Below, one piece after another: positions 19,982 to 32,219 of a DNA stretch of 64,000 nucleotides. This DNA comes from Eutreptiella sp. 'Long Island Sound 2002'. Lineage: Eukaryota > Euglenozoa > Euglenophyceae > Eutreptiales > Eutreptiaceae. The stretch's first letter is position 1. Every line of letters begins with the position of its first letter. Position numbers and translations under genes: made by a program. The stretch covers positions 10,654,235-10,718,234 of the forward strand of contig OZ038382.1 in the NCBI GenBank assembly GCA_964036045.1. Direction: 5' to 3'. Below the pieces are notes generated by a model. It saw only the letters and a program-made list of their open reading frames with translations. It did not search any database and was not told the origin of the DNA.

Positions 19982-21626
19982 AAAATCACTCTTCTTTCGT
20001 ACACAATAATGTCAATGTCGCTGCTGCAACAGATTCCACATTTGAGTACTCACATGGCTGCATGTTGCCGTATCTGCGAAGTCAGAGATACAACACAACA
20101 CATCGGCAGGCAACTCAAAGAACCTCATCTCTGTATAGAGGTGACCTGCAAGCACAATGCCAATGCAAATCATACACCAATATCTGTATCACCTATTACT
20201 GAAATACCATGGCACCAGCATTCCTTCCCCCTGGCAGATGTTGATCGCCGTCCTGCTCCAGTGGCCCTTGAACTGTCAGGAACAAATTGAGGTTGCATCC
20301 CTGAAGTCTGAATGTGTAACCAGGGCCACATCTCTCTGTCCTGGGCACAGTGGGGTGGGTTGCTATAAAGGCTCACTGAGTGTGCCCATTGGTAAGTCCA
20401 TTGTACGCACTGGTTTGAGTTTTCTGGTATAAATTGTCGACATTGGGCCTGAAAGGTGGTCCAGTGGTAAAGGAGCCATTTACTCAGCGCATATGGGCTC
20501 TTACCCTACAATCATTCTTTTGACCTACTTCCCCGTGGATCTCCATTGAGTAACTGCACACTACGTTCTTGTCTTCTTTGGGCACCATGCAAGCACAAAA
20601 CAGTATAGAACCCACCAACGTTGATCTACCCAGTCTTGTGGCTCTGTTCCAAATTTCATTCATCAATCTTGTTTGTGGATCTGAAATGGTAGTCCCAGCA
20701 CATCATATGCAGTTAAAAACATGGCTACCAGAACTCGTAACCTACTGAGGGGATTGATAGTCGGTTCTCATTGAAATTCAACATGCTTTTCAACTTATTT
20801 GACCCAAATCTTGATCACCTTTACGTCTTTTCAAATGAGGCCATACAAATCAAATATTCTTGAAAGGCCAAGGAAAAGTTCTGTCAACGTTGGGTTCAAT
20901 TTGAATTTTCAAGAGGTCGAGTCCTCCTTTCACCCTCCCTGCCCTTTCAGCTATCACTCTCAGCTGCAAACTCAGATGTACATGCTTGGGAGTACATGTA
21001 CGCAATGTCAACCTGACAGAAATTTCGGTCACAACTTTGCAAATGGAATGGATCCCCCTAATGCATGTGTTTGATTGAGAGAAAGGACAGCTGAAAAAGG
21101 GTGATTGAAATGATATTTTCACGTGCCATATTGTACATGCTCCAAAACTGCCTTCTGAAAACGCACCTTGCACACCACAAAAAACGGGTGAACCGGTGGT
21201 CAACAAGGACATCAGTTTGGTGCGGCTAAGTTGAGTTCGCCAAAGCTGGGCTGTTGAATGCTTCATGGACGAGGTCAGGTCAGGCCGGAAAATAGGCTGT
21301 AGCTCAATTGGTTGCTGTTCCTAAACACCTGCAGGGAAGAGTTAGCACCAGAGTTAGACTCCATGGATGCAGTAGTACTATCGCCGTCACTGTGATGGTC
21401 TGTGCCGATGTTTGTATCCCAATCCCCTCCTCAACCTCCGTGCATACTGGAGCAGTCATTTGTCCGTTCTAGCCCCTACTCTGCCCAGATGTCCTGCACC
21501 ATGCGCACTTGTGAGAACGCTGTCCCCCATCCTTAAGAGGCTTGTTAGCTTGCTCATTCCCTCTAGACCCATTGTATAAACACGCTATCTCCTAGCAACC
21601 CCTGCCTCACCCACAAGTCTTGCCAC
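19982..21626. other. Spacer without recognised gene
   Basis: Nothing recognisable. A stretch at 20448-20520 (gtggtccagtggtaaaggag) and another at 21297-21363 (tagctcaattgg) resemble tRNA A boxes, but neither has a good B box or cloverleaf. Confidence 0.45.
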
Positions 21627-21627
21627 A

Positions 21628-21848
21628 AGGTGAGTTTGGAGGGTGCTTTCCGCCACTGGTGTGGGCATGCTAACACAGGGCCAAGGTGTCCGGGCACCAA
21701 CTGGGTGGGACCCATCATTGGTGCACAGCATTCCCAGCCCCAGCGGACCCATGTGTGGCACTGTGGCGGGCTTTTTTGTTCCGTGCCCATTCCTATGCCT
21801 GTCCTGCCCAGCACCCTAACAGTGGACCTCCCCTAAACGGGGTCGGGT
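21628..21848 (+). repeat. Dispersed repeat, copy 2 (pair with 15548-15757)
   Basis: Same family and orientation as 15548-15757. It carries about 18 extra bases after ggtgtccg, and a few substitutions. Confidence 0.85.
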
Positions 21849-23570
21849 GTAAAAGTGGAGTAGGTTTGTCGGTTGGTACTTCCGGTTGGATGCACTTGGT
21901 GCTGTTTTGGGCAGACGTGGCTGTACATGGCGGAGATTTGTGGTGCAGTGTTTCCGCTGCTCGCTGCGTATTTGGCCAGGGACAGCTTGATGTGCTTCAC
22001 CCGAACTTGCAGCAGCATCCCCACCTGCAAGAATGCCACTCCTACCATCACTTACGGGTGCTTACACAAGGGCCAGGGCATTTCGCTTGCTCACTGTCCT
22101 TCATACAGTTTCTTCGCACGAAAACAGGGGCAGGAACACTGTTGGGGTTGCAGAATCAGAGGGAAAGAGGTACTTATCTCCTCGGGGGGTCTGTTTAAAG
22201 TTCCTTTGCCATGCCGTACAATTGCAACACCTCAGCGAGGTACGACAAAGCCCCAACAACCCCACCACTCTCACTGTCCCATGTACACCACAGCGATATG
22301 GAACCTCTTCAGTACGAGGACACCTCCTCATACCTGGTTTGCTGTGTTCAGTTGGACCTTGCCATTTGTGGAGTGATGGAATGGGCTCATAGCCTCCCCT
22401 AGTCTTAGGATCCAGCTTTAGGATTCAGTCCCTGCCTCCTGCACTGGGTTTGATTTTTTTGGCCCTCAATGGGGTATTCCCCAACTTCGAGTCCAGTGTA
22501 TCACTGCACATGAGCATTTCCGAGCACACTCCACACCAGGAAGTTATGGTAGACAGAGCACTCAAGTACTCAGTACTCCGACCTAAAACAGTGCACAATA
22601 TCCTTCGTTTGCCCCCTGCATCATTTGCTGGTCGGGCCTTGTCTGACGCACAGAAGGCCTTTATGCAGTACCAGTTGGGAATCCGAATTTGATTTCGTAT
22701 CAAATACCATGACACAGTGGGACATGAGGGTTTGGAGGTGAAATTGCGGTGGGGTGAGAAGGGTGTTGTCCAGGAGCTTGCTTGCCATCGCTCCCATAAC
22801 TTTTGCACTAGCTGAACACAAGCCGTCAACAAGAGCTCAGAGAGCTGACGGACACACAGGGCCAAGCAACGCCGACACATCTGGTGCCTCAAACCTGTTG
22901 GACCTTATGAACGATTGTCTCCTGTTGCTGCTTTTGGCATCACTATCTCATGGGTCTGGTGACCACACTGTAAGCCCCACCCTTGTAAAAATGCTGCAAT
23001 CGGCATAACGGCCCACACACATGCAAAGGCACCTTGCCTCAAATCGACAATAACACGAATGATATCGAGCACATTCAGATCCACATTGGGTTTGGCACTT
23101 GTGCAAATTTCTCAGATCACATGCACGAACATGAGGTACTTCCCTTTCACCGTCCACACACAATTGGAATGCAAATGCAGCCACAGACACATGTGTTGGG
23201 TTGAGCATAGGGTCAGAGTAAGTGGGGGTTACATGCCAATGCGATCCAGTCCACCCATGTGTTTCACAGAGTCAGAGACAGAAGCATCCCCACCAATAAG
23301 ATTGGCATCCAGCCAGCATTCTCTCTTTTTGAATCAATTGGACAATGACATTGAATGCCCTGCTGAGAACAAAGGAAGCATCCCAACTGACTCGAGAGTA
23401 TGGGGATGAATTGTAGTGCTACGAAGCTTGAAAATGGTCGCAATGGTCCCCTGTTGAGCCACCATGCGATGCACCCGCTGTCTTTTCCAGCCTACAGTCT
23501 TTTGCGCCTCATAGCATCACCAAGCACCAAGCAGGTGTAACCAGCAAAGAAAGGTTTAATAGCAGGGTAA
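21849..23570. other. Spacer without recognised gene
   Basis: Open frames of 60-170 codons occur on both strands without family motifs. The start of this stretch (gtYggttggtacttcc, then tgcatttagt/tgcacttggt) echoes 6104-6140, so part of it is an old repeat. Confidence 0.4.
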
Positions 23571-23572
23571 CG

Positions 23573-23896
23573 GTGGGGCTACCCGACCTGGCAAGCAAGA
23601 GCCGCAGCTGCTGCGCCAAGTCCGAGATGGAAGAGGCCCCAATTTTTCTGGATAATGGTTTGGCATACGAATTTGAATCCTACAAAGTTTGGGTGAAAAA
23701 GGCAATGACGTTACCACAGTCCTTGGGGGACCATCTTAAAACTGGACAGCTCCGAACCTTGATTCAAATGCTGCTGCAGTTGCTTTTGACAGGAAGCATT
23801 CCTGCTTATGCGCTGGATGTGGGTGCAATGGTGGTGGGTGTTGTTGAACGCCTCGTTGTTGAACGCCAAAGGGCCTCTTGGGGGGCATCCGCGTGA
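23573..23896 (+). CDS. Hypothetical exon
   Basis: A 107-codon frame with protein-like composition: EMEEAPIFLDNGLAYEFESY, KVWVKKAMTLPQSLGDHLKT, GQLRTLIQMLLQLLLTGSIP, with a stop at 23894-23896. It has an acidic N-terminal part and a leucine-rich helix-like C-terminal part. No family is recognised and no start codon is convincing. It could be a terminal exon. The neighbours give no help. Confidence 0.3.
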   Translation: MGLPDLASKSRSCCAKSEMEEAPIFLDNGLAYEFESYKVWVKKAMTLPQSLGDHLKTGQLRTLIQMLLQLLLTGSIPAYALDVGAMVVGVVERLVVERQRASWGASA

Positions 23897-24454
23897 TAGG
23901 CACATGAGGCTCGGGCACTTCCATGTTTTACCTTCAATCCATTTCATTTTGTCCATCTGTTGACCCACCCACCCCATTGTCCAAGCTACGCCCAAGCCCC
24001 AAACCCTGGGGGTTAAATAAATGCTCCCACCTAGCACAGTGATACACGGAAGTTGGGAACATTGCATTGGGACTTGTCCAGCAGGAGTCGTTCGGGGGGC
24101 TTTCCACTCCCCCCTTGGGTTCTTCAAACAGCTTCATTTGGAAAAAGTCCACCTTTGGTGAATTTGCGGGGAAGAGAGAAATGCCCGCTATGCATAATTT
24201 TGTAAACTCTATGCTTTTCCATTGTCGGTGTTTTCTTGTTCGGCATTGAGAGGTCTTGCATGACAAATGCACCACCTAAGACAGGGGGGAAAATGTCTTC
24301 TTCGAGAAATACAAAAGAAGAAACAAACACACCTTCTGAAATATGACAAAAAAGCAGGGAAATTGCGTGGACTACCGAATACAGGTGTGTGCTACCCCTC
24401 TTTTATGCAAAATTGCGAAGCTGCTTACAAAACGGTCGGGCTGTTTTGTCCAAT

Positions 24455-24570
24455 GGGAATCTAGGGGGGGGGGTTGGCATGTCGCCTTGGATTTGTTGTC
24501 CTCGTGTGCAGCTGGCGGCGCCTATTGGCCAATTGCCATTCGCTGCCCTTCCCTTGCCTTTCCTTGAATC
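24455..24570 (-). repeat. Dispersed repeat family R, short copy
   Basis: Read on minus, aagggcagcgaatggcaatt, then ggccaataggcgccgccagc and tgcacacgag lead to atgccaaccccccccc. The same order occurs on plus at 53620-53710 and 27940-28000. Each copy ends in a C run of at least eight. This is a dispersed element with a homopolymer end. Confidence 0.7.
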
Positions 24571-26160
24571 AAGGTCCACCAAGCTGTTGTTTTGGTTCGC
24601 TGTTTCTGTTTCTCCATGGTGGTGGGTTGTGTCGACCAAAACATTCAAGATCCATACGGCCTTACCCTTCACCTCCACGGGGACGCAGCAATGCTCATGG
24701 TGGAGTGTGCTTCCATCGCGCGTGTGGGTGAGCTGCCTAAAACTCAGCATGCTTGTCACCACTTCCCCCATGTATCATAATTTCACGGCTCAACAGGAGC
24801 AACAACAGTGGTGCCCGGTCCAAGCCACTAGACCATCCTCAACACCACTAGCACATGCTCAATTGTCCACTACATGCCATACGCCCGGCAATGTAGTGCT
24901 ACGGAGTTGTGGCGGGCACTCGTACTCTCGCTGCACCGGATCTTCGTGTCTGGGAGCACCATGTGACTCGTGAAAGGGGGGTTGCTTCACAGTGGCAGCG
25001 TCTGTTTTAGGCTTGAACCTTTCCGAACAGATTCCATCTAGCTCTTTTGCTTTATTGCCAACACTTGTTGTCCACAGATTTTTGGGTCTTGGGGATAGGG
25101 GGGAGGGTAAAATAGTTCATTTTTGCGAGCTGTGCAAATAAATTGGAGTTCAAGATGGAACGCCGGATGAAACGTCAGTGCCTCGACACTTCACAGAAAT
25201 TACATTCACTAGAATCACTGACTCACGATAGTCATTCTTTCAAAATCAGTGAAGGGGACCCTCTGTTGCATCGGACGCTTGCAAAGAAAGCTGGTGAAAA
25301 ACTGGCAGCACCTGAATTTCCACCACACACCTATCGAAAAGGAATCCCCGCGATTTCTACAGCCACCTGCACAAGCTTCCCATGATGACAACTGAGGGGA
25401 TGCCACAACGAGTGCAACAACGGTAATCAGCCTTTTTGGCTCAGGGGTAGCACGGCTATTTGTCCAAAGGCCGCTCTGCGGGGGTTTGGCATGACGCCTG
25501 GGTGGATGGCTGCCTGAAGCTGTCTGAAGCTGCTCCGCGAGGGAGGGGGGGGTTGCCATAAAGGCAACAAAGCAGAATGGGGGGGGGTAGCATCACGTCA
25601 GCAGCCCCCCCCCCCCCTCCCTCCGTTTCCCCATGAGATTATGCTTACGGCACTGGTATCTATTGTTGGTCCTTCTGAAAGAACTGCACCCAACATTTGA
25701 AAGCACACATTTATGGTTGCAAAGGAGCCAAACGCTGACAAACAGGGGGGGTGCAACCCAGGCTGGTCGATGGCATTGTATTGCACAAAAAAAAAGGACA
25801 AGAAGAGGCCCTGGACATTCCATTGATACCTTCAAAACAATACCCCACCACGATTCAGTGGATGCACAGGGGGACGAAGGTTGGGGATCCCATCGGGAAG
25901 GAGGTCAGTGATCTATGTAACAGAGGAGAGAGAAAACGGCGCCCCAGGCAAAGGGGGAAAATGTCAGGTTACCCCTTCACATGTACCCCCCTCCCCCTTT
26001 GCACAACGACCTGTATTTCACCGTTTGACCACGGGGTGGTCATTGGACAGTGCCCCGCCCCAAACGTACGTCATGCTTCGTGCGTACGTGTACCATATCG
26101 GCATCATGTTTCCGCATTCCAGAGGAGGCTATCGGTAAGAACGGGCAGGAAAACAGTCGC
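24571..26160. other. Spacer without recognised gene
   Basis: G and C runs lie at 25546-25553, 25580-25588 and 25606-25617. No supported exon. This stretch may include the 3' neighbourhood of the kelch gene. Confidence 0.4.
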
Positions 26161-26166
26161 ATCACT

Positions 26167-26172
26167 TTTATT
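26167..26172 (-). terminator. Possible polyadenylation signal of the kelch gene
   Basis: AATAAA on the minus strand, about 220 bases past the kelch stop codon at 26393. The surrounding sequence is A/T-rich compared with its neighbours. Whether this organism uses AATAAA is not known from the sequence. Confidence 0.3.
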
Positions 26173-26392
26173 ATTAAAGCGATGCCACCAAAATAAAATC
26201 AAAGTAATCAAAGTAAAGCAACCAAGATGACATTAAATGACAGCACGAAATTTGCGTTGAAAACAAACGTCGCCGGTCCAGCATCATGGCATTCAGCTTT
26301 TCAACTGCCAATCGGGTCCTTTGCAGGCGAGCGCACACAATACGATGATGGACGGAGGGGAGGCCTGCACCGACGACGTTGAGAGACGGACC

Positions 26393-26541
26393 TTATTTCA
26401 GGGACAGTGCAAGCATGTCATCACGGGATGCAGCACCAACACCCATCCATACATATAGAGTGTCGTCCCAGACCCCGCAGACATGATAACACCGAGGGAG
26501 TTCTTGGCTGTCGACTTGTACCGTGAGGATTTGCTGCATTG
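26393..26541 (-). CDS. Kelch gene, terminal exon
   Basis: The acceptor ccatacttttgttcag is followed by CA in phase 1. The blade reads VQVDSQELPRCYHVCGVWDD, then TLYVWMGVGAASRDDMLALS, and ends at TGA. It joins in frame to the donor of 28423 (GATCCTG|gtgtgt). The blade is slightly degenerate (WMG in place of FGG), as is common for closing blades. Confidence 0.8.
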
Positions 26542-28422
26542 CTGAACAAAAGTATGGAGAAGCGTACGACGCATGGCTGGCTCCTGCATCACCATTTCCG
26601 GCATCGCAAGCTGTTCCTGGGGCCAAAACCCTCCCTGTGTCCCTCCCTCCCTCTCCTCCGCTCTCTTCACTGACCTGGGCACCTGTTTGAACAAAAATGC
26701 ACGAGTCGGTCTCAGACTAACGTTTGCAGACTGGGGTGGCCAGTTTCAACCCGTGTGACCCAATCCCTTGACAATGGAACTCCTCGCATTGAGAGCAGAT
26801 GCCAACACAAAACATACTGTATGCACTTTGGGATGGGTCTTGTGTGCTCCTCAGACCTATTGTATACCGAACGATACGCGCGGTACGCGTGTGCGCAGCA
26901 AGGCAATGGATTTGCACAGGCACATCATCGATCAATATGTTTTTGACATGTTTTTCAGAATAGGGATTCAACAAGCAGGTTTTGAAGACATTTGGAACAC
27001 TAATGTCACTTGTGAGGGCGGTGGTGCAACCTCCAGCCAGAGCCAGGCCGGGAAGCCTGCCACGTTCAAACGGTGGTCAGGCCTACCACGCGGGGCCACA
27101 AAAGGTCGGGTGTGGACTGCCTGCCTTCACCTGCCTGTATTTATATGCTGCAGCAGAATCTGTCAATTCTGTTTAAGCGAGACTCGACCTTCGTCTTCTT
27201 TGAGGAATGGCAAGTTTAAGGATTCTGGCGGATACTACCCCCCCCCCTCGGGTGGCCGCGATCTGGAACCTGTAGTGTACCGAACCGCTACACGGGCGCC
27301 ATATATGGACGACTGGTGGATCACCAGGCATCCCTTGATCGCTTTGACCCAAACCAGGGAGGTTCAGGGACCAAAGCAATACACGGCTCCCGGCGAGTTG
27401 CGAACTGAAGGCCGTGTCGTAATACAGAGTTGTCGAGCTCTTATCTCTTTGCTTTTTCTTGTTCCCATCTGGGTTTTTTTGTCCAGTCGCCCCCCAACAG
27501 GTTCATTGCACACGGACTGTGGAGTTTTTTTCGCGTGTTCCAAGGATCCGCTTCCTTTCGAACACATCAAAATACCTCCTCAGCTCAGCTTTCTCCGCAC
27601 CCTGCAATTGCTTTTTGCTTGTCCACCTTGCGTGCTTGTTGGTGCCCTGTGCGTCCCCTGTGCAGAAGTGTTGCTCCTTGGGGCTTCGGGAGGTTTGATT
27701 ACGGCACCGCAATTTTCCCGCTGTTTTTCGCTACTGGATTTGACGCTCCCGGACCGCAACCCCCCTCCCCCACTCTGACTCGGAGTGTGCATCTGGATGC
27801 ACCTGGTCAACGGCACGGGCAAACAGCCCGTCTCTGGGACGGCCGGCCCCGGAGTAGTCAAACAGGACAAGTCATCCAGGGGCTCTGTTGGCACAACCAA
27901 AACACGTTCGGACCCACAGAGAGTACACTGGCGAAAGGCCAATGGGCGCCGCCAAAGGCAAACAAACCAGCACCATGGCCTCGTGCCAACCCCCCCCCCC
28001 CGAAGAAACCTGGACGCGGATTGCTCTTATAGCCATTTTTTCTCGTCAAGGCCGAATGGTAGTCCTGGTAAGGTGAGGTGTCAACTGCTTTAATGTCTCG
28101 TTTCGCATACTGTCAACACACTCATTTCAACACACTGTCACGCCCGTCTAAGCCGTATCTCCATTTCTGTGTGATGAGGTCCGGTTGGCTCAAGTCCACA
28201 CATTCCCTTGCCTTTGTAGGAAAGATCCAGAGTACTAATTACACCCAGCTGACCCCCTGACAGAACTGGGTTGTACAATTGAGCGGTCCGCCAAAAAACG
28301 TTGCATGTTCATCTGAAAATGGCTTGCAATGTAGCCCAATACGGCCGGGTGCAAGCGCTCATGGAAAACCTGGACAGTGGGCGGCTCCACGGATGTACGT
28401 GTGTTACACACGCAACACACAC
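26542..28422. other. Kelch gene intron with dispersed repeat
   Basis: It holds a plus-strand copy of repeat family R at 27785-28005 and a C run at 27239-27248. No further kelch blade is visible. Confidence 0.5.
27785..28005 (+). repeat. Dispersed repeat family R, middle copy
   Basis: Shares with 53330-53710 the order atctggatgcacctggtcaa (there cttggacgcacctggccaac), then aacaggacaagtc, then ggggctctgttggcacaacc, then ggccaatgggcgccgccaa, then catggcctcgtgccaaccccc. It ends in a 12-nt C run. The copy is diverged. Confidence 0.65.
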
Positions 28423-28572
28423 CAGGATCCATCAACCACAAATCCCCAAGATCCTGACCATCATGACCTCCAAATATGCAGAGCAGAGTGTTGTACGCGA
28501 TGGCAGTGTGACCGCTCCGACTTGGCATGACCGGCAGTTCTCTGGGTTTCAGCTCATGCCATGCGGCAGGCT
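28423..28572 (-). CDS. Kelch gene exon
   Basis: The acceptor is a T run followed by ag; the donor is G|gtgtgtgttg. It is phase 1 at both ends and 150 nt long. The blade reads WHELKPRELPVMPSRSGHTA, then IAYNTLLCIFGGHDGQDLGD, then LWLMDP. Confidence 0.9.
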
Positions 28573-29251
28573 CTAAAAAAAAAAGCACGAGCAGAAAAAG
28601 AAACAAGCCCCGACACTCTGGCAGATCAGAGGTGGGTCTCCAAGCAACACGGCCACGACTTAGAAATGCGGATTGCCACCGAAAGAAGCACATTTTGCGG
28701 CTGCATAATTTTTCGAGGTCTACACCCACCACCGCATCCATACCCACCTCCACACCCATTCTCACACCAACCTTGTCGCGTGCAAGCCCACCCATGACCG
28801 CCCTACAACCATCACCCCAACAGCTGCACTCTCAGTCTCGCCTTGGACTGCACCATTGTCCAGATCATCGTCGAACCCTTCGCGCACGGCCAAATCGGCG
28901 CCCGCATTGACTCGCCCAACTGCATCGATGCGACTTTATTCCCCCTCGGTACCGCACATCGCCACAACCCCGGCAGTTGCACCAAGCATAACGCCTTCAA
29001 CCACACCCTCAGCTACACTGAGCATCACGCCTACATTCACCTCCACATCGACAGCCACGGCCGTGTTTCTGCGGCAACCGTATTTCCAGATACCGACACC
29101 GGGGGTCGAGCACTTTCCGGGAAAAGCACCCGTCGGACCCCGTCCTCCTCGCGGCAAGCGGTGACGAACTCACCACCAGACGAAGACGCCGCAACGAGGG
29201 CTGACCGGCAAATCTCCCGCCTGCATGCCCCACTGCCGGCAACACCACGTC
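28573..29251. other. Kelch gene intron
   Basis: Open frames on plus (28843-29262) look like chance products of a CCA/CAC-rich stretch. No blade is visible. Confidence 0.45.
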
Positions 29252-29322
29252 CGTCTAGTTAGTGGTTCATCGAGCTCTAATATCAAGGGTCCCAGGTTCA
29301 ATTCCCAGTGTGTGCAATTCGC
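29252..29322 (+). repeat. tRNA-like segment, possible SINE head
   Basis: The A-box-like tagttagtggttcatcgagc is followed 30 bases later by a near-perfect B box (ccaggttcaattcccag). The arms do not fold into a full cloverleaf, so this is more likely a tRNA-derived repeat head than a working tRNA gene. Confidence 0.4.
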
Positions 29323-29509
29323 CTTTTTGGTCCTCTTTATGTCTGCATGTTACCCCCAGGACTGTGTTTGGCTTCTTTTTTTTGGTCTGTTTTATGTCCG
29401 CATGTTACCCCCAGCGGTTGCCCTCCAACTGCCATGGGTTACCCACCACGGAAAGCATCAGGTGCAGCAAACATACGCCATATGCAACACTGATGTGGGA
29501 ATTGTAACA

Positions 29510-29880
29510 CGAGCAATACATGTGGCTACATAATCCTTGCCTTCCCGGGGTCCCCATCTTGGGGAGATGGCATTATGGCTACATAAGCCCTCCCTAATCG
29601 TGTGTACAGGATGGAAAAAAATACCCATGGCGACAGGAGAAGGCAAAATGGCTACATAAGCCCCGCCTTCTCGGGGAGATCGGAGGGGAAGAAATCAATA
29701 TGGCTACATAACCCCCGCCGTCTAGTGGTCCCACTCGTGGGAAGACAGCAATATAGCTACACAACCCTAGCATATCGGGGGTATCAGATTGGTGGAAATA
29801 AATATGGCTACATAACCCTTGCCTTCTCGGGTCCCCATAGAGGGGAGACGGCAATATGGTTACATAACATGGAGGACCTG
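29510..29880. repeat. Minisatellite, ~50-60-bp unit
   Basis: About seven units of the form atggctacataaRcccYgcc, ttctcgggg, then gggagaYggcaatatggcta. Unit length varies. It lies in a kelch-gene intron. Weak relatives occur at 15850-15990. Confidence 0.9.
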
Positions 29881-30105
29881 AGGCCACTGCTCACACTGAT
29901 TCACACTCGGGTGTGAGTCCCGGTCCCTGGTGGGCGAAGGCGGGAAAGGGGGGGGTAATTGGGTTGGCACCGAATGCACGCCAACGCCCTATCGTCCAGC
30001 CTCCCTGGCGCAGCACTCGCCTTCGCGTCATCCCCTTCACGCGCCCACCCGCGCATGCATACACGCACGCGCGCAAGGAGCTGACACGCCTGCAAGGGCC
30101 GGTAC

Positions 30106-30282
30106 CTTTGCTAAGGTCCATCACCCACGCGGTGTTCCGCAGCGTCTTCCCGCATCCACCCAACAGCAGCATGCAATCCCCGATGACATGGCAGCTGTGC
30201 AAAAAGCTGTACCCCGCGCCGACATCCCGCGGCAGAAGCGTGCACGTCATCTCGATCTTGCGTTCAGCGCCAACGAACAACC
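30106..30282 (-). CDS. Kelch gene exon
   Basis: The acceptor is cacacttctgctcag and the donor AAAG|gtaccggcc, phase 1 at both ends, 177 nt. It reads LFVGAERKIEMTCTLLPRD, then VGAGYSFLHSCHVIGDCMLL, then LGGCGKTLRNTAWVMDLSK. The blade is atypical before the LLGG. Confidence 0.85.
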
Positions 30283-31243
30283 CTGAGCAGAAGTGTGCGT
30301 CCCGAATCAGAACAAAAATGGAAACAAATCGCCACCTTTGCGACTGACCTGATTAGATCGATATCCTCACGGGCCGCACGGCGGAGATAACGCTTTCACA
30401 CTTCAGGTCAAACAACCAAAGGAAAGCAAAACCAGAGAAAAGAAAGGGGGCGGCATGTGGATGTGTAGACGCGATATGGATACGATGTGGATCTCCGTCA
30501 ATGAAATCGATCCTTTGATCTTTCCGTCGGGAGGGAAACCTTGTGAGAGCAAACTGTCATCATATCGCAAGCAAGGCACTCCTGACAACGCCTGGAAATG
30601 TGAAACTGAGACAGTATCCAAAGCTCAGAATCCTAGTCAGGAAGCACCGAACAATTCAAAGATTGTCGCCGCCATCATGGAGTCTCCATTAATTGCGCAA
30701 CGCTGGCAATGTTCGAGACACGCTAAATTTCTGTGGAACCCCGTGCAATCATTTGCCTGTGGTTTAGCTTCAACATGTCTAATGACAAACATGCGTTGTC
30801 AGTTCCAGTGTTCGACGGTGATGGAGAGGTGGAGTTCCAAGAGCTGACGTTGCTGTTGGGAACAACGACAGTGCGCCTGAGCCTGCCGCACAACGAAAGC
30901 CTTTGCAGCAAATGTTCACGTCCCCAGTCATGAAGACAGAGAGCTGAGAAACCTGATTCCTATGCATGCCTTTGGTGCATATCAAGACACAAAGCAATTA
31001 TTCATGTCACCGTGTTGGTCCTCCTAACTCCTGCACTCATTCGCCCCCCCCCCCTTCTCCTGCAATTCTCCGCCCTCCGGTAACATGCACATCACAGCTT
31101 GGAAACTTCTGGAACTCTCTCCGAATGCCGTTGACTCTCTCGCAGGGTCGGCCGGTGATAACGCCTTTTTTTTTTGAGTCCCGGAGGCGCAGTTCTGTGC
31201 ATGGGATACGGGGGACCAAACCCTTGCCTGACCCTGCTCACAC

Positions 31244-31399
31244 CTGAAAGATCAAACACGCAGAGATCGCTCAGAAGACCCCCGAAATTCTTGCCTCCAA
31301 ACACCACCATTTTGTCACCCCACATGACTGCGCTGTGGCTCTGACGACCCGCCGGCCACTCCTCAGATTTGACAGTGTGGTCCATGCAGAATCCAGTGC
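31244..31399 (-). CDS. Kelch gene exon
   Basis: The acceptor is ccatttgcccgacag and the donor TCAG|gtgtgagc, phase 1 at both ends, 156 nt. The blade reads SEEWPAGRQSHSAVMWGDKM, then VVFGGKNFGGLLSDLCVFDL. Confidence 0.92.
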
Positions 31400-31530
31400 C
31401 TGTCGGGCAAATGGGACGCGCAAGAACGTGAATCGCGAAAGCCAACGCAGAACGTCAGGCCACACGTCCGGTGGCGAACCCAACCCCGGGCAGAGGAGGA
31501 GTGATGGGGTCAGGGGCGCAGGAAGAATAC

Positions 31531-31878
31531 TTGGGTTGATAGACCACAGCACATCGGAGTACTGGGTACCACTGTATCCCCCGAACAGCACCAGCTGACC
31601 TTTGTAATGCACCATTGAGGCCTGGTTCAGACCACGCCACCCCGCCACGGGGCACTGCGTCAGGGGGATGAGACTGCCGGTGTGGGACCGCATGTCGAAC
31701 ACATAGAGGTCCCCGCAGTACTGGTGGTGGTCACCCACGCCCCCGTAGGCGTACAGCAGCGGCCCCACGGCAACGAACGCGCACCCACTTCGGGGCGAGG
31801 GCATGTCGCCCTTGGCCTGGATAGGTTTCCAACGTCGAGGCGCCACCGCTGGTTCCTTGAGCATCAGTGGTACGGTTG
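31531..31878 (-). CDS. Kelch gene exon, two blades
   Basis: The acceptor is ccccatgtgtctcttcag and the donor CCAA|gtattcttcc, phase 1 at both ends, 348 nt. Blade one reads GDMPSPRSGCAFVAVGPLLY, then AYGGVGDHHQYCGDLYVFDM. Blade two reads GWRGLNQASMVHYKGQLVLF, then GGYSGTQYSDVLWSINP. It is the only exon found with two blades, so one intron was lost or never gained here. Confidence 0.92.
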
Positions 31879-32219
31879 CTGAAGAGACACATGGGGTGCG
31901 CACAAGGGTCAGTGGTGACATGGGCAGCACAAAAATGGGCAGCACGCGGACGGGACGCAGAGATTACCCCTTTTTTGATCCCCAAGGGACGCCTCCGCGA
32001 ACCATTGCGACGCCCATGACTCCTTAGTGCCTGTATGTGCCGACACCTCGCCCATATTTGCGCCCGCTGTTCCCCAGTTGGGGCAGGGATGCATTAGAAC
32101 CTCATTGGCGGCTTCAGAAGCGGTGGGACAAGCGGTTGGTGGAGGTTGCCAAGCGGTTGGGGACGGTTACTGTCGGTTGCAAATTCCCTTGAAGCTGGCG
32201 CTTGCCACCAGGGAGGCAG

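Noticed and set aside
19050-20009. Plus-strand 319-codon frame opposite the LRR gene
   Set aside because: It is a shadow of the LRR repeats; the minus frame gives the LRR consensus.
21297-21363. Possible tRNA gene
   Set aside because: An A-box-like tagctcaattgg is present, but the B box is poor and no cloverleaf forms.
24389-24973. 194-codon plus frame
   Set aside because: It overlaps a copy of repeat family R and has no domain or splice support.
30723-30911. Possible kelch or BTB exon
   Set aside because: Translated in all frames; no blade or BTB pattern, and no phase-1 splice pair.
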